Source of the DNA: JBBQVS01 sp964250805 | GTDB lineage: Bacteria; Chloroflexota; Ktedonobacteria; Ktedonobacterales; Ktedonobacteraceae | DNA length: 64,000 bases | Assembly (NCBI GenBank): GCA_964250805.1 | Contig: CAXUHG010000013.1 | Location: forward strand, 1-64,000 | Direction of reading: 5' to 3' | Shown here: positions 36,456-45,263 of the stretch, one piece after another | Layout: each line of letters starts with the position of its first letter | Numbering within the stretch: the stretch's first letter is position 1 | The notes under the pieces: model-generated | Seen by the model: the letters and a program-made list of their open reading frames with translations, nothing else | Database searches by the model: none | Told to the model about the DNA's origin: nothing | Position numbers and translations under genes: made by a program

Positions 36456-37157
36456 ATGCCTGAACAAATAAAGGTAGTTACAAGCCGAAGAGCTTATGAG
36501 TTTAATCCTGATGACTTGCGCTTATCAATGTTAAGTATTAAGCCGATACAAGAACTCATCCAACAAAACTTTCAATTTCAAGCATCTGCATATGGTACTC
36601 CATTTCCAACATTCGGAGATGTTCCTGCTACAATTCCACCGGGTTTGGTTTTCAATACAGGTGCTTGGCTTTCTGTCGAAGAACCGATAGTCCCCATTCG
36701 ATTTCTACACATCGAACAGAGCCGAATTGTTATTGACGTAGGTGGACTATCAACTGCTATTACCACGATCTTTCATCATCTAACCGAGATTCTCTCTCAG
36801 TTACATGCTCCTGACGGATCGCCAGTAATAGGTGAACCTAAGCGTGTTCTTGATTACTCAGAGATTACCGCTCATTTTCCTGTTTCTTTAGATGCTATGC
36901 TCAAGCCTTCTCTGCAGCAGGTGTTCAGTAGAGCTATCGGTAAAAGTGGCTCAGTTTTAATTCCTTCGCTCGCTTTACAAGCCCATCCTGATAATGAAAT
37001 GCTTGCGGCGGTCCCTGGTGCTAATGATAGTAGAGTCTTTACATTTACTCTACGTTCAGGGACACGACCAGAAGAACACGTATACTTTAGCGGTGCTCCT
37101 CTTGACTCCGAGGCTCATCTACAATACTTAGATGAGTTAGAAATGGCTCTTATGTAA
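36456..37157 (+). CDS. Unknown third protein of the toxin-antitoxin-like operon
   Basis: 233 aa, 44 bases after the XRE gene, same strand, same AT-rich composition. Soluble, mixed alpha/beta, no signal or membrane helix. Visible points: Pro-rich patch YGTPFPTFGDVPATIPPG (~46-63), FLHIEQSRIVIDVGG, and a late strand VFTFTLRSG. No family recognised. It ends before a GTACGGGTG hairpin (37182-37256), so the three genes look like one transcript. Confidence 0.6.
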   Translation: MPEQIKVVTSRRAYEFNPDDLRLSMLSIKPIQELIQQNFQFQASAYGTPFPTFGDVPATIPPGLVFNTGAWLSVEEPIVPIRFLHIEQSRIVIDVGGLSTAITTIFHHLTEILSQLHAPDGSPVIGEPKRVLDYSEITAHFPVSLDAMLKPSLQQVFSRAIGKSGSVLIPSLALQAHPDNEMLAAVPGANDSRVFTFTLRSGTRPEEHVYFSGAPLDSEAHLQYLDELEMALM

Positions 37158-37181
37158 TCAGCTATCTCCTCAAAAGTTATA

Positions 37182-37256
37182 GTACGGGTGGCCTCTATAA
37201 TGAAGCTCATCTCTCTATCATTTATTCAACCATCGAGAACAAAACCGCACCCGTAC
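37182..37256. terminator. Degenerate foldback/terminator after the three-gene operon
   Basis: Arms GTACGGGTGG (37182-37191) and CGCACCCGTAC (37246-37256), loop ~55 bases. Its outer end GTACGGG matches the arm at 35013, so it is probably an eroded repeat. The remainder of 37158-37549 has no gene apart from the next repeat. Confidence 0.45.
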
Positions 37257-37363
37257 ATTTTTGCCCTCTCTCCTCTTCATCTTGCAATACCTCCATTCAT
37301 ACGCTACACTAGTACAACATCTGAATGGTAGCAACTGGTTTATCACACCGATCAATGAACAAG

Positions 37364-37482
37364 GTAGGGACCGATTTATCGCGTCCTCGTCCCGATTCGC
37401 AATGTTAGTAGGAATTGAGGGACGTACCCAATGGTGGAAAACGGAATCAATGGAAATGAGGACGCGATAAATCGGTCCCTAC
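37364..37482. repeat. Foldback repeat, GTAGGGACC family
   Basis: Perfect 25-bp arms 37364-37388 and 37458-37482, core GTAGGGACCGATTTATCGCG, with an unrelated ~69-base loop. Lies upstream of the Mod-Res remnant. Confidence 0.85.
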
Positions 37483-37549
37483 AAGACATTGTGGTCAGGT
37501 ACCCGAATCAACAATCTTATTTCATAGAGTAGATAGAGAGCAAATAATC

Positions 37550-38395
37550 ATGACCGAACTGATGTGGGATGGCAAGTACAAGAATGGGAAAAAGGTCGGC
37601 CCTGTACGTATCGCCCTCCCCTTCCAACCCGTCGAGACCGTGAACGAGACGGCACAGCAGCGACAACTCACCCTTGACATGCTCTTCGCCGGACGCGACC
37701 CCGAATGGCGCAACCGCCTCATCTGGGGCGACAAGAAGTACGTGCTACCAAGTTTGCTCCCCGAATTCGCAGGTAAGGTCAACCTGATTTACATTGATCC
37801 CCCTTTCGCTACCGGTGCAGATTTCTCGTTTACCACTACTATTCCTGAAAGTGATGCTACTTTCGTAAAAGAACCTAGCATGATAGAGCAAAAAGCGTAT
37901 CGTGATACATGGGGACAAGGGTTAGATGGATATTTACAATGGTTTTATGAAACATCTGTAATGCTCCGCGAACTTCTCAGTGAGGATGGAAGTATTTATG
38001 TGCATTGTGATTGGAGAGTAAGTGGACACATTAGATTAGTATTAAACGACTTCGAGTACGAATTCGCACGATTTCTTGAAAATGCGAAGGATGTACACGC
38101 ATTCTCAAAGCTACCTCAGCAATTCGGCTTCTCAATCGAGTACACAGACAACAACGCCAACCTGCGCTACTACTACCCCGATTTCGTCGTCAAGAACGAG
38201 CTAGGCGAAATGTGGCTCGTCGAGACCAAAGGCCAGGAATCGCTCGAAGTCGCCTTCAAAGATCGAGCCGCTCAGTTGTGGTGCGAGAACGCAACAAAGC
38301 TCACAGGCGAGCGATGGCGATACGTGAAGGTGCCACAAAAAGAGTATGTGAAGCTGCAACCTGTGGAGTTCTGGGATTTGGCGGCGTTCGCATAG
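37550..38395 (+). pseudogene. Type III restriction-modification remnant: Mod N-terminus fused to Res C-terminus
   Basis: One open frame of 281 aa. Residues 1-165 are the start of an N6-adenine methyltransferase of the type III Mod type (LIWGDKKYVLPSLL, catalytic DPPF at 83-86 in LIYIDPPFATGADF, SIYVHCDWRVSGHIRLVL). At ~166 (nt ~38045) it changes to the C-terminal nuclease part of a Res subunit: YPDFVVKNELGEMWLVETKGQE, a PD-x13-ExK site. The SAM-binding/target part of Mod and the Res helicase are missing, so a multi-kb deletion is implied. Neither methylation nor ATP-driven cutting can be expected. Base composition shifts (GC-rich ends, AT-rich 37.8-38.05 kb) hint at a mosaic. Confidence 0.75.
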
Positions 38396-38420
38396 GATAG
38401 ATTAAGAAAGGTATTGAGCC

Positions 38421-38537
38421 ATGCCGAAGAGGTTAGTGAATAAAAAAGACTATAGAAGCTGGGCAACCTTCTTCATCTTTCAATGCTTGCCCCAAAAAAA
38501 CAATTTCCCTCTCTTGCTATTCAATTTATATGAGTGA
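38421..38537 (+). pseudogene. Possible short gene remnant after the Mod-Res fusion
   Basis: An ATG with AAAGG upstream opens 38 codons (start MPKRLVNKKDYRSW) that run 12 bases into the convergent TetR gene. Could be the truncated start of a gene that once followed the type III system. Weak support. Confidence 0.2.
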
Positions 38538-39146
38538 AAAAGCAGGCAATGCCTGTGCTAAGCCACTCATCAGTACGCGTGTCGCTTGGTTTGCCAGCTC
38601 TTCTGGTGACACGTGCATCGTCTGCTCGTCCCATTGACGGAAACATTGGAAGCCAGTCCCAAAAATCGCCCAACTTGTGACTAGGGCAACCGTTTCCAAA
38701 TCCACCTGCTGATCCTGTCCAGCACTAACAACTGTCTTGAAGCCTTGCAAGAGCAGTTCAAAGAGGGCTTCTTGCAGGGTTGTTACCACGAGAGGAATCA
38801 GCGACCGATCAGCTGATCGAGTCAACGGGTGTAACTGCGTGAACCATTCAACGACGCTCTGAATGAGCATGCGGAACGTGCCGAGGTTCCAAGTATCTGA
38901 GATGTGTACGGTACTCGCGACACGCTGCTGAAATTGCTCACGGAGCCAATATTCCAGGATCGCATACTTGTCCTCAAAATGAGTATAAAAGGTGCCTCGA
39001 TTGACTCTTGCCCGCTCCGTAATATCCTGTACCGTCATCGCGTGAAAGCCCTTTTCCGAGAAGAGGTCAGAAAAGGCTTGCAGCAAAAGTTGCCGGGTCC
39101 GTAGGACGCGTGGGTCTTCTCTCTCATGAATCTTTCTCTGTTCCAT
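38526..39146 (-). CDS. TetR-family regulator
   Basis: 206 aa. N-terminal HTH (LLLQAFSDLFSEKGFHAMTVQDITERARVNRGTFYTHFEDKYAIL, positions ~20-64, quoted in two parts by family motif: TVQDITERARVNRGTFYTHF), then a helical ligand domain of the TetR_C/YezE-like kind. AAGGAG precedes the ATG. Divergent from the MBL-fold gene, which is its probable target. An ACAGGGAGC/GCTCCCTGT dyad (39253-39289) lies between them, in the probable MBL-gene leader. Confidence 0.88.
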   Translation of the reverse strand: MEQRKIHEREDPRVLRTRQLLLQAFSDLFSEKGFHAMTVQDITERARVNRGTFYTHFEDKYAILEYWLREQFQQRVASTVHISDTWNLGTFRMLIQSVVEWFTQLHPLTRSADRSLIPLVVTTLQEALFELLLQGFKTVVSAGQDQQVDLETVALVTSWAIFGTGFQCFRQWDEQTMHVSPEELANQATRVLMSGLAQALPAFSLI

Positions 39147-39434
39147 ATGCTCCTTCGTCTGTTTTCAACAATCTGCTCCATGTGTGGTCTAACCAACAGA
39201 AACCCCTCTTTGTTCAATATTTGGATGGGCTTCTCTGGTAGTATTGTATCCAACAGGGAGCTATTCAACAACTCTTCTCGGCTCCCTGTGCCAACAGACC
39301 GAAAACGAAGTGTCCTTCTTCGTCGGAGAAAGGCGACTGAAAGAAGGGTTTCGAGGCGCGAACTCGACCGACAAGGATGCTTTCATCTCATTGAGGAGTG
39401 TTGTACACCTATAGTTACGATTGGAGAAGATAGA

Positions 39435-40340
39435 ATGTCTCAATATACTAACCGTCCCCCCATAGTTCAACCAGAATTGGTCCGCGAAGTTGCTCCGGGG
39501 GTCATGGTGATTCCTGACCAGTACATTAACCTAGTGCCCAACGTTGGGATCGTGATTGGCACAGACGCCGTGCTCGTCATTGAGAGCGGCCTGGGGAGAG
39601 AAAATGGTCAACGCGTACTCCAAAAAGCAATGGAGATAGCAGGATCGAAGTCACTCTTGCTTACCACGACCCACTTTCATCCCGAACATGCCTTTGGCAA
39701 TCAAGCCTTCAAAGGTCATGCCACCATTCTGACCAATACCACTCAGGCAGACGAACTGCGGGAAAAAGGAGTCACCTACCTGAACATGTTTCGTGGTTTG
39801 GGTCCCGATGTCGCCAAGGCACTCGAAGGGGTGGAATTGGTGATGCCAGATGAAACCTATCAAGGGGAAAAAATCATCGACTTGGGTGGCAAGCAGGTGG
39901 TGTTACACGAACTGACGGGTGGTCATACCCGTGGTGACCAGATCATTTTTCTCCCACACGAGCAGGTGCTTTTCACAGGCGACCTTGTGGAGAACCACTC
40001 ATTCCCCATTTTCTCTGATCATGATGCGAGTCCTAATCGCTGGATCGAGGAAATTGCGTATATGATGCATCTTTCTCCGGTAACAGTGGTTCCAGGGCAT
40101 GGGGAGCTAGGAAAAGTCGAACTGATGCAGGAGTTTCAATATCTCTTGGTCTTTGTTCGCGAGGAAGTGAACCGACGTATCAAGGGGGGACAGACGCTTG
40201 AGGTCATCGACAAGGAAGCTGCCCAGAGCATTAAAGGACGTTACAAGGATTGGGGAAACGATCTGTGGATTCCTTTTGAAATCCGCAACGCATATGCAGA
40301 GCTGACAGGAACACCACTGAAATTGCCAGCTCTCTTCTAG
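39435..40340 (+). CDS. Metallo-beta-lactamase-fold hydrolase
   Basis: Start ATG 39435 (GGAGAAGA upstream); 301 aa. Complete metal site: HFHPEH (HxHxxH with Glu in the DH position), GGHTRGD, FTGDLVENHSFP and PGHGE. The MBL superfamily covers hydrolases such as glyoxalase II, lactonases and quinoprotein-relay-like enzymes; this HxHxEH form resembles SoxH/VarG-like or alkyl-sulfatase-related groups rather than classic DHxD enzymes. No signal peptide. Probably controlled by the divergent TetR. Confidence 0.8.
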   Translation: MSQYTNRPPIVQPELVREVAPGVMVIPDQYINLVPNVGIVIGTDAVLVIESGLGRENGQRVLQKAMEIAGSKSLLLTTTHFHPEHAFGNQAFKGHATILTNTTQADELREKGVTYLNMFRGLGPDVAKALEGVELVMPDETYQGEKIIDLGGKQVVLHELTGGHTRGDQIIFLPHEQVLFTGDLVENHSFPIFSDHDASPNRWIEEIAYMMHLSPVTVVPGHGELGKVELMQEFQYLLVFVREEVNRRIKGGQTLEVIDKEAAQSIKGRYKDWGNDLWIPFEIRNAYAELTGTPLKLPALF

Positions 40341-40510
40341 TAGTACGATTTGGCTTGAGTACTGTCCGAAAGACCATAAAACTGCCACGTTTGCATCAGC
40401 GAGGCTACGGGAGAACCAAGATATGCGTCATCCTCTTGTTTCGTACAGACACATGGAATACAGTAGGTGGAAGAAGACAAGCAGCAGACAGAAACAAGAA
40501 AGAAGAGAGT

Positions 40511-41004
40511 ATGGATCAGAGGAATTCCCATGAACGCTTCTTAGAAGAAGACGCGACAGTTGAGCAACAATGGCAAGCGTTGAGCCTGAATAACCAGGAG
40601 TGGTTTACCCGCTCGGCGCGAGCCAAGTCGAAAGAAACGGTTCGCGAAGAGGACATCATGTGGACGAGCGGGTATCTGGTTGTTTCTTCCGTCAACCCTC
40701 TTCTGATTGGCAACCAGTTAGATCGCGTGCTTCAGTGGTATCGAGGTCAACATCCTCTGGAGGGGGCGATCTGCTGGTACCTCACCGCAACTCCTCCAGG
40801 CGACCTTGCCGCGCGTTTACTGGCTCGCGGGTTTGAACCAAACTGGCAACTGCACTGGATGTGGTGCGACCTTCGGAATCTTCCAAATCAGCGCGTCCCT
40901 TCTTTGAGGCGACCGCATTAGGATGGGCACAGCATTTTCAGCGTGTGGAAATGATTCCACTCATTGAACAGCATCGCGCGAGCCAAAGGAAACGTGATTC
41001 CTAA
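40511..41004 (+). pseudogene. Broken GNAT-like acetyltransferase gene
   Basis: ATG 40511 (AGAAAGAAGAG upstream) opens 137 aa with the N-terminal half of a GNAT-like protein (LEGAICWYLTATPPGDLAARLL, RGFEPNWQLHWMW) and then a TAG at 40919. A second frame continues as FFEATALGWAQHF ... MIPLIEQHRASQ to a TAA at 41002, which looks like a distant C-terminal piece. The acetyl-CoA loop is missing, so an internal deletion plus frameshift is likely. Family call is tentative. Confidence 0.45.
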
Positions 41005-41099
41005 AGAGATTTTCTGACAGATTCAGTACCAAATACATGCTCTTGATAAGAAACACGTCGCCACTCTCTCCATTTTCCACATAAAGATAACACTCTTTC

Positions 41100-41139
41100 A
41101 ATGACAGATATTGATTTTTGTCATTCCATAGGTTATACT
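41100..41139 (+). promoter_or_regulatory. Promoter and operator of the AKR-TetR operon
   Basis: TTGATT (41111-41116), 17-bp spacer, TATACT (41134-41139). A dyad AATGACA/TGTCATT (41100-41125) overlaps the -35 box and is a candidate site for the TetR protein encoded in the operon. Confidence 0.6.
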
Positions 41140-41213
41140 ACTATCATCCATTCAGAATAAATAATCTTTTACTAGGAAACTTTCAAAGCATATAAAAAAG
41201 AGGAACAGAGAAG

Positions 41214-42227
41214 ATGATTACACGTGTACTTGGAATGCATGGTCCTGAGGTATCGGCTATTGGTCTAGGCTGCTCAAGCATGTCTGACACAGCCGGGTTA
41301 GCAAATGAGACTGAAAGCATCGCAACGATTCATGAGGCACTCGATAGTGGTATTACTCTGATTGACACAGCCGATTTCTACGGTATGGGACATAACGAGA
41401 TGCTGCTACGTGATGTACTACGTGGACGGGCGCGTGAGCAGGTCATTATCAGTGACAAGTTCGGAGGGTTGCGTACACCCAATGGCAGCTTTATCGGCAC
41501 CGATGGTCGTCCTGCTTCTGTCAAGAACTTTCTTGCCTACACCCTGCGCCGACTTGACACCGATTACGTTGACATCTATCGTCTCGCACGCCTTGATCCA
41601 GATGTACCCATTGAAGATACCATTGGTGCTATCGCGGACATGGTAAAGGCTGGGTACGTTCGTTACATTGGCCTCTCCGAGGTTGGGGCCGCCACGATAC
41701 GACGCGCACAGGCCGTACATCCCATTTGCGACGTACAACTCGAGTACTCGTTGCTCTCGCGCGATATCGAGGCAGACATTCTCCCCACATGCCGCGAGCT
41801 TGGCATCGGTATCACGGCTTATGCCGTCCTGTCACACGGCCTTCTTAGTGGACAATGGTCGAAAGATCGCTTACATGCACCTGATGATTTCCGCAGTTTC
41901 AGTCCTCGCTTCAGCCGTGCTAACCTCGATCACAACCTTACTCTTGTTGAGGCGTTGCGCTCGATTGCAGAGGCAAAGGGTGCCACCGTCTCACAGATTG
42001 CTATTGCCTGGGTGCTTATGCGTGGACAGGATATTGTGCCCCTGATCGGCGCACGTCGGCGCGAGAGCCTCATTGAGTCCTTAAAGTCCCTCGACCTAAC
42101 ATTGACCGCCGATGATCTTGCTCAGATCGAGCGAGCTATCCCGGCAGGAGCAGCCGCAGGTGAACGTTACCCTGCACCACTGATGGCTCTGCTCGATAGT
42201 GAACAAGGTCGAGAGCAGAACCGATGA
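41214..42227 (+). CDS. Aldo/keto reductase
   Basis: 337 aa (beta/alpha)8 NADPH-dependent reductase. Catalytic Asp and Tyr in DTADFYG and Lys in ISDKFGG are present. The position of the fourth catalytic residue reads YRLARLDPD, where most relatives have YQLHRxD, so the His is replaced by Ala as in an 'ARLDP' subgroup. NADP-binding end LIGARRRESL. The stop overlaps the next ATG (ATGA). Confidence 0.9.
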   Translation: MITRVLGMHGPEVSAIGLGCSSMSDTAGLANETESIATIHEALDSGITLIDTADFYGMGHNEMLLRDVLRGRAREQVIISDKFGGLRTPNGSFIGTDGRPASVKNFLAYTLRRLDTDYVDIYRLARLDPDVPIEDTIGAIADMVKAGYVRYIGLSEVGAATIRRAQAVHPICDVQLEYSLLSRDIEADILPTCRELGIGITAYAVLSHGLLSGQWSKDRLHAPDDFRSFSPRFSRANLDHNLTLVEALRSIAEAKGATVSQIAIAWVLMRGQDIVPLIGARRRESLIESLKSLDLTLTADDLAQIERAIPAGAAAGERYPAPLMALLDSEQGREQNR

Positions 42228-42814
42228 GCGACGAAATACTCACTCGCGAACGTATTCTCGAAGCAGCGGAGGAGGTACTCCGTCGCTTCGGGCTTGCTAA
42301 AACGACGGTTGTCGATGTTGCTCGCGCCCTTGGAGTGAGTCATGGTAGCATCTACCGACACTTCCCAAGCAAAACTGCACTACGCGATGCCGTTGCCGAG
42401 CATTGGCTGGCTGAAAAGTTAGTGCCGCTTACCATGATAGCGAACGAGGATGGACCGGCCCCAGAGCGTCTGCGCCGCTGGCTCAATGTTTTGTGTTCGC
42501 AACGCAAATATGCGCTTGAAGACCCTGAGTTATACGCGACGTACAAGGAACTTGCTAGCGAGGCAAGAGACGTAGTAAGGGTACACGTCGCTACCCTCAC
42601 CGAGCAAATAGCGCATATCATTAGCGACGGAGTTGCCCAGGGGAAGTTCGCCACCGAGAATCCCTTCGTTTCCGCTCAGGCGGTACTCACCGCAACAACC
42701 CGCTTCCACCATCCAGCCCTCGCCGCTGAGTGGTCTGATCCCGACATCGACGCCGCGTTCGACGGCGTTTGGTCCCTGATTATGGTTGGCCTTAGTCCGC
42801 GCAACATTTCATAG
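42224..42814 (+). CDS. TetR-family regulator coupled to the AKR gene
   Basis: 196 aa. HTH: ILEAAEEVLRRFGLAKTTVV, DVARALGVSHGSIYRHFPSK; the C-terminal part resembles TetR_C_7-like helical domains. Overlaps the AKR gene by four bases, so translation is coupled and autoregulation of the two-gene operon is likely through the dyad at 41100. Confidence 0.9.
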   Translation: MSDEILTRERILEAAEEVLRRFGLAKTTVVDVARALGVSHGSIYRHFPSKTALRDAVAEHWLAEKLVPLTMIANEDGPAPERLRRWLNVLCSQRKYALEDPELYATYKELASEARDVVRVHVATLTEQIAHIISDGVAQGKFATENPFVSAQAVLTATTRFHHPALAAEWSDPDIDAAFDGVWSLIMVGLSPRNIS

Positions 42815-42832
42815 TAATGAGGAATTTCTAAC

Positions 42833-42884
42833 AGACAAGGTAATGAGAGCAGACATTTTGATGTCCGCTCTCATTACCTTGTCT
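42833..42884. terminator. 24-bp hairpin terminator
   Basis: Arms 42833-42856 and 42861-42884 (AGACAAGGTAATGAGAGC...), one mismatch, four-base loop. Sits between the convergent TetR and SDR genes. Confidence 0.85.
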
Positions 42885-42896
42885 CATACATTGCTT

Positions 42897-43649
42897 CTAA
42901 ATGTTGATGCCCCCTGACACTTCGATTCTCTGCCCGTTGATCCACTGTGTCTCCTCGGAGAGGAGAGATGCGACAACACCGCCAATGTCTTCGGCTTGAC
43001 CGACGCGACCCAGCGGTGATCGTGAGGCTAGTTGCTGATTGATCGCTACGTTATCACGAACCATGCCACCTCCAAAATCCGTTGCGATGGGACCAGGGGC
43101 GATAACATTGGCGGTGATGCCGCGCGAACCAAGTTCGGCTGCCATGTAGTGAGTTAGCACCTCTATCGCTCCCTTCGTGGCTGCATAGACGCTCATGCCA
43201 GGACCGGAAAAGCGTGTCAATCCCGACGAGATGTTGATGATGCGTCCACCATCAACCATCAAAGGCAGGAGCTTTTGCGTGAGAAAGAAAACGCCTTTGA
43301 ACTGGATGTTGACTAACTCATCAAATTGCTCTTCGGTTGTCTCGGTGAGTGACGCATGAATACCAATGCCAGCATTATTGACGAGGAAGTCAAAATTGTC
43401 CCGATTCCATGTACGTTTGAGGGCCTCTTTTACCGCTTCCGCAAAGGCTGCAAAAGACTTTATATTCGATGTGTTGAGTTGTAGCGCGACAGCTTTGCGC
43501 CCAAGCTTCTCGATTGAAGCGACCACCGCTTCCGCCTCTTCCTGTTTACTATTATAGGTCAGGATAACATCCTGCCCATGTGCGGCGAGACTCATCGCCA
43601 TATCTTTCCCAAGTCCACGGCTTCCGCCTGTAATAATTGCGACTTTCAT
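42897..43649 (-). CDS. Short-chain dehydrogenase/reductase
   Basis: 250 aa. TGGSRGLG cofactor loop, NNAG, Ser (INISSG) and YAATK catalytic motifs; C-terminal INGQRIEVSGG. NADP(H) preference is likely from the SK residues after beta2 (YNSKQEEAE). FabG-like, but in an operon with a MerR regulator rather than fatty-acid genes. AAGGA precedes the ATG. Confidence 0.92.
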   Translation of the reverse strand: MKVAIITGGSRGLGKDMAMSLAAHGQDVILTYNSKQEEAEAVVASIEKLGRKAVALQLNTSNIKSFAAFAEAVKEALKRTWNRDNFDFLVNNAGIGIHASLTETTEEQFDELVNIQFKGVFFLTQKLLPLMVDGGRIINISSGLTRFSGPGMSVYAATKGAIEVLTHYMAAELGSRGITANVIAPGPIATDFGGGMVRDNVAINQQLASRSPLGRVGQAEDIGGVVASLLSEETQWINGQRIEVSGGINI

Positions 43650-43673
43650 GAGAATTCCTTTCGAGAATGTGTC

Positions 43674-44138
43674 TTATTTTTCTTTGATAATCTGCTTTGC
43701 CAGTCCAGCAGTAATCTCAGCTATCTCTTGCACTCTTGCATCGTCGCCACTCTGGACCGCTTGCCAATACGCGACCTTCTGCTCAAGATAGCGCAGATGC
43801 TCTCGCTTCTGAGCCATCTCTTGCTCCAGTGCTTGCTTCTGCGCCTCGAAGAGTGCAAGCTGCTGCTCGGCAGCCGCATTTCCCTCTTTGTGAAGAGCCA
43901 TATACGTCCGCATTGCCTCAATCGACATACCCGTTGCTCGTAGGCAAGCCAGTGCCTCAATCTTCCAGACATCTTCAGCCGTATATCTGCGATGACCACT
44001 GCTACTGTCTCGTTTCACATTGTCGAGTAAGCCAATCCGCTCATAGTAGCGGAGCGTATGTTCGCTCAGACCGGTTTGTTGAACTACTTCCTGAAGCGTA
44101 AAGTAGGGAGGCGTTTTCGCCTCTGCATTCTGTGTCAT
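43674..44138 (-). CDS. MerR-family regulator of the SDR operon
   Basis: Start ATG 44138; 154 aa. Winged HTH: FTLQEVVQQTGLSEHTLRYYERIGLL, RRYTAEDVWKIEALACLRATGMSIEAM (residues ~12-80), then a long dimerisation helix (QLALFEAQKQALEQEMAQKREHLRYLEQKV) and no Cys-rich metal site. It resembles the MerR regulators paired with oxidoreductases. The promoter's start point falls at the ATG, so the mRNA is probably leaderless. The SDR gene follows after 24 bases. Confidence 0.88.
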   Translation of the reverse strand: MTQNAEAKTPPYFTLQEVVQQTGLSEHTLRYYERIGLLDNVKRDSSSGHRRYTAEDVWKIEALACLRATGMSIEAMRTYMALHKEGNAAAEQQLALFEAQKQALEQEMAQKREHLRYLEQKVAYWQAVQSGDDARVQEIAEITAGLAKQIIKEK

Positions 44139-44144
44139 AGAGAT

Positions 44145-44175
44145 AGTATGCACTACCTAGAGTGGTCTAGGTCAA
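44145..44175 (-). promoter_or_regulatory. MerR-type promoter with 19-bp spacer and dyad
   Basis: On the - strand: TTGACC (44175-44170), a 19-bp spacer and CATACT (44150-44145). The spacer holds the perfect dyad ACCTAGA-CCAC-TCTAGGT (44172-44155). A lengthened spacer with a central dyad is the hallmark of promoters that MerR regulators activate by DNA untwisting. Confidence 0.8.
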
Positions 44176-44393
44176 GGGTTTGTTGAGGGATTTTTTGGAA
44201 AATTAGTCGGATTGTTCTTTTTTGTTCATTGAAAAGGTTGGATATTGCATTACTTACTACGTTATTTAAATTATGCGATATAATGCTTCTGAGATGCTCA
44301 GGCTGTATCAACACTCTTGTAAAGAGCGGATCAAATCCTATAGATGCTCAGCAAAGGTTATACAAAATATTGGTAGTCGTTTAGAGGTGCAAT

Positions 44394-45224
44394 GTGAACA
44401 AGACATTTGTCTCAAACATTTTTGTTAGTCATAGTCATAAAGACAACGACTTCGGAATTAGGTTAGTGAACGATCTACGTTTGAAATTAGGGGATAATAC
44501 AAGAGTTTGGTATGATGCAGCAGGAGGTTTGAATGGCGGAGATGAGTGGTGGAGTAAAATTTTAAGGGAATTAGCCATATGCTCCGTATTTATCGTTATT
44601 CTTTCTCCGGAGTCAATGGCTTCAAAATGGGTTAACGATGAGATTACGATTGCTTGGGCACATAGGAACTCCGCTGAAGGGAAAATGATTATCCCACTGA
44701 TTATCAGAAATTGTGAAATTAGAGATGATCTGAAAATTTTACACACTATTTCTTTTCAACCTCCTAAGACCTATGAAATGGCATTGGAAGAGTTAGTTAA
44801 AATATTGCAAACTTTTGCACCTGGGGTAGTGACTAAGCCTGTTCAATACAAAAAAAGCACTAGAACAAAGCTAGAAAAGAGTGCTAGAAAGCCTCAGAGA
44901 GCAAAAAGAAAAGTACTATCTTACCCGCCAAATATGAGAAGAGTGAGACAACTTGTAAGAAAAAATATAATAGGAAGTAAAATGTCTGTTAGCCAAAGTT
45001 CATTAGATGGAGATGCCGAGAGTTTACGTACACTACGCCAGACGAAAGAAGGAGTTTCTGAGAGTTTGCGCACACTCCATCAGAGAAATGCTCTGTACTC
45101 AGAGTATAAAGAGGCAAAGGACAACGAGAGTATAGAATTTCTACCTACCCCATTTTCTAAGAAAAATGGACCAAATCGTCCGATTATTTTAGGTACTAAT
45201 TCTGATAGCAAGAGTATTGATTAA
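44394..45224 (+). CDS. TIR-domain protein
   Basis: GTG start with AGAGG 7 bases upstream; 276 aa. N-terminal TIR domain (~5-130): IFVSHSHKDNDFGIRLVNDL, VWYDAAGGLNGGDEWW, SVFIVILSPESMASKWVNDE with Glu83 in the position of the NADase catalytic Glu. A Lys/Arg-rich segment (150-200) and a polar tail with the duplicated ESLRTLxQ follow. TIR proteins degrade or cyclise NAD in anti-phage systems; no partner sensor is recognised directly beside it. AT-rich codon use differs from the window's core genes. Confidence 0.82.
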   Translation: MNKTFVSNIFVSHSHKDNDFGIRLVNDLRLKLGDNTRVWYDAAGGLNGGDEWWSKILRELAICSVFIVILSPESMASKWVNDEITIAWAHRNSAEGKMIIPLIIRNCEIRDDLKILHTISFQPPKTYEMALEELVKILQTFAPGVVTKPVQYKKSTRTKLEKSARKPQRAKRKVLSYPPNMRRVRQLVRKNIIGSKMSVSQSSLDGDAESLRTLRQTKEGVSESLRTLHQRNALYSEYKEAKDNESIEFLPTPFSKKNGPNRPIILGTNSDSKSID

Positions 45225-45263
45225 GAAAGCTCGTACATTCCTGTCTTGCCCTAAAAACATCGC

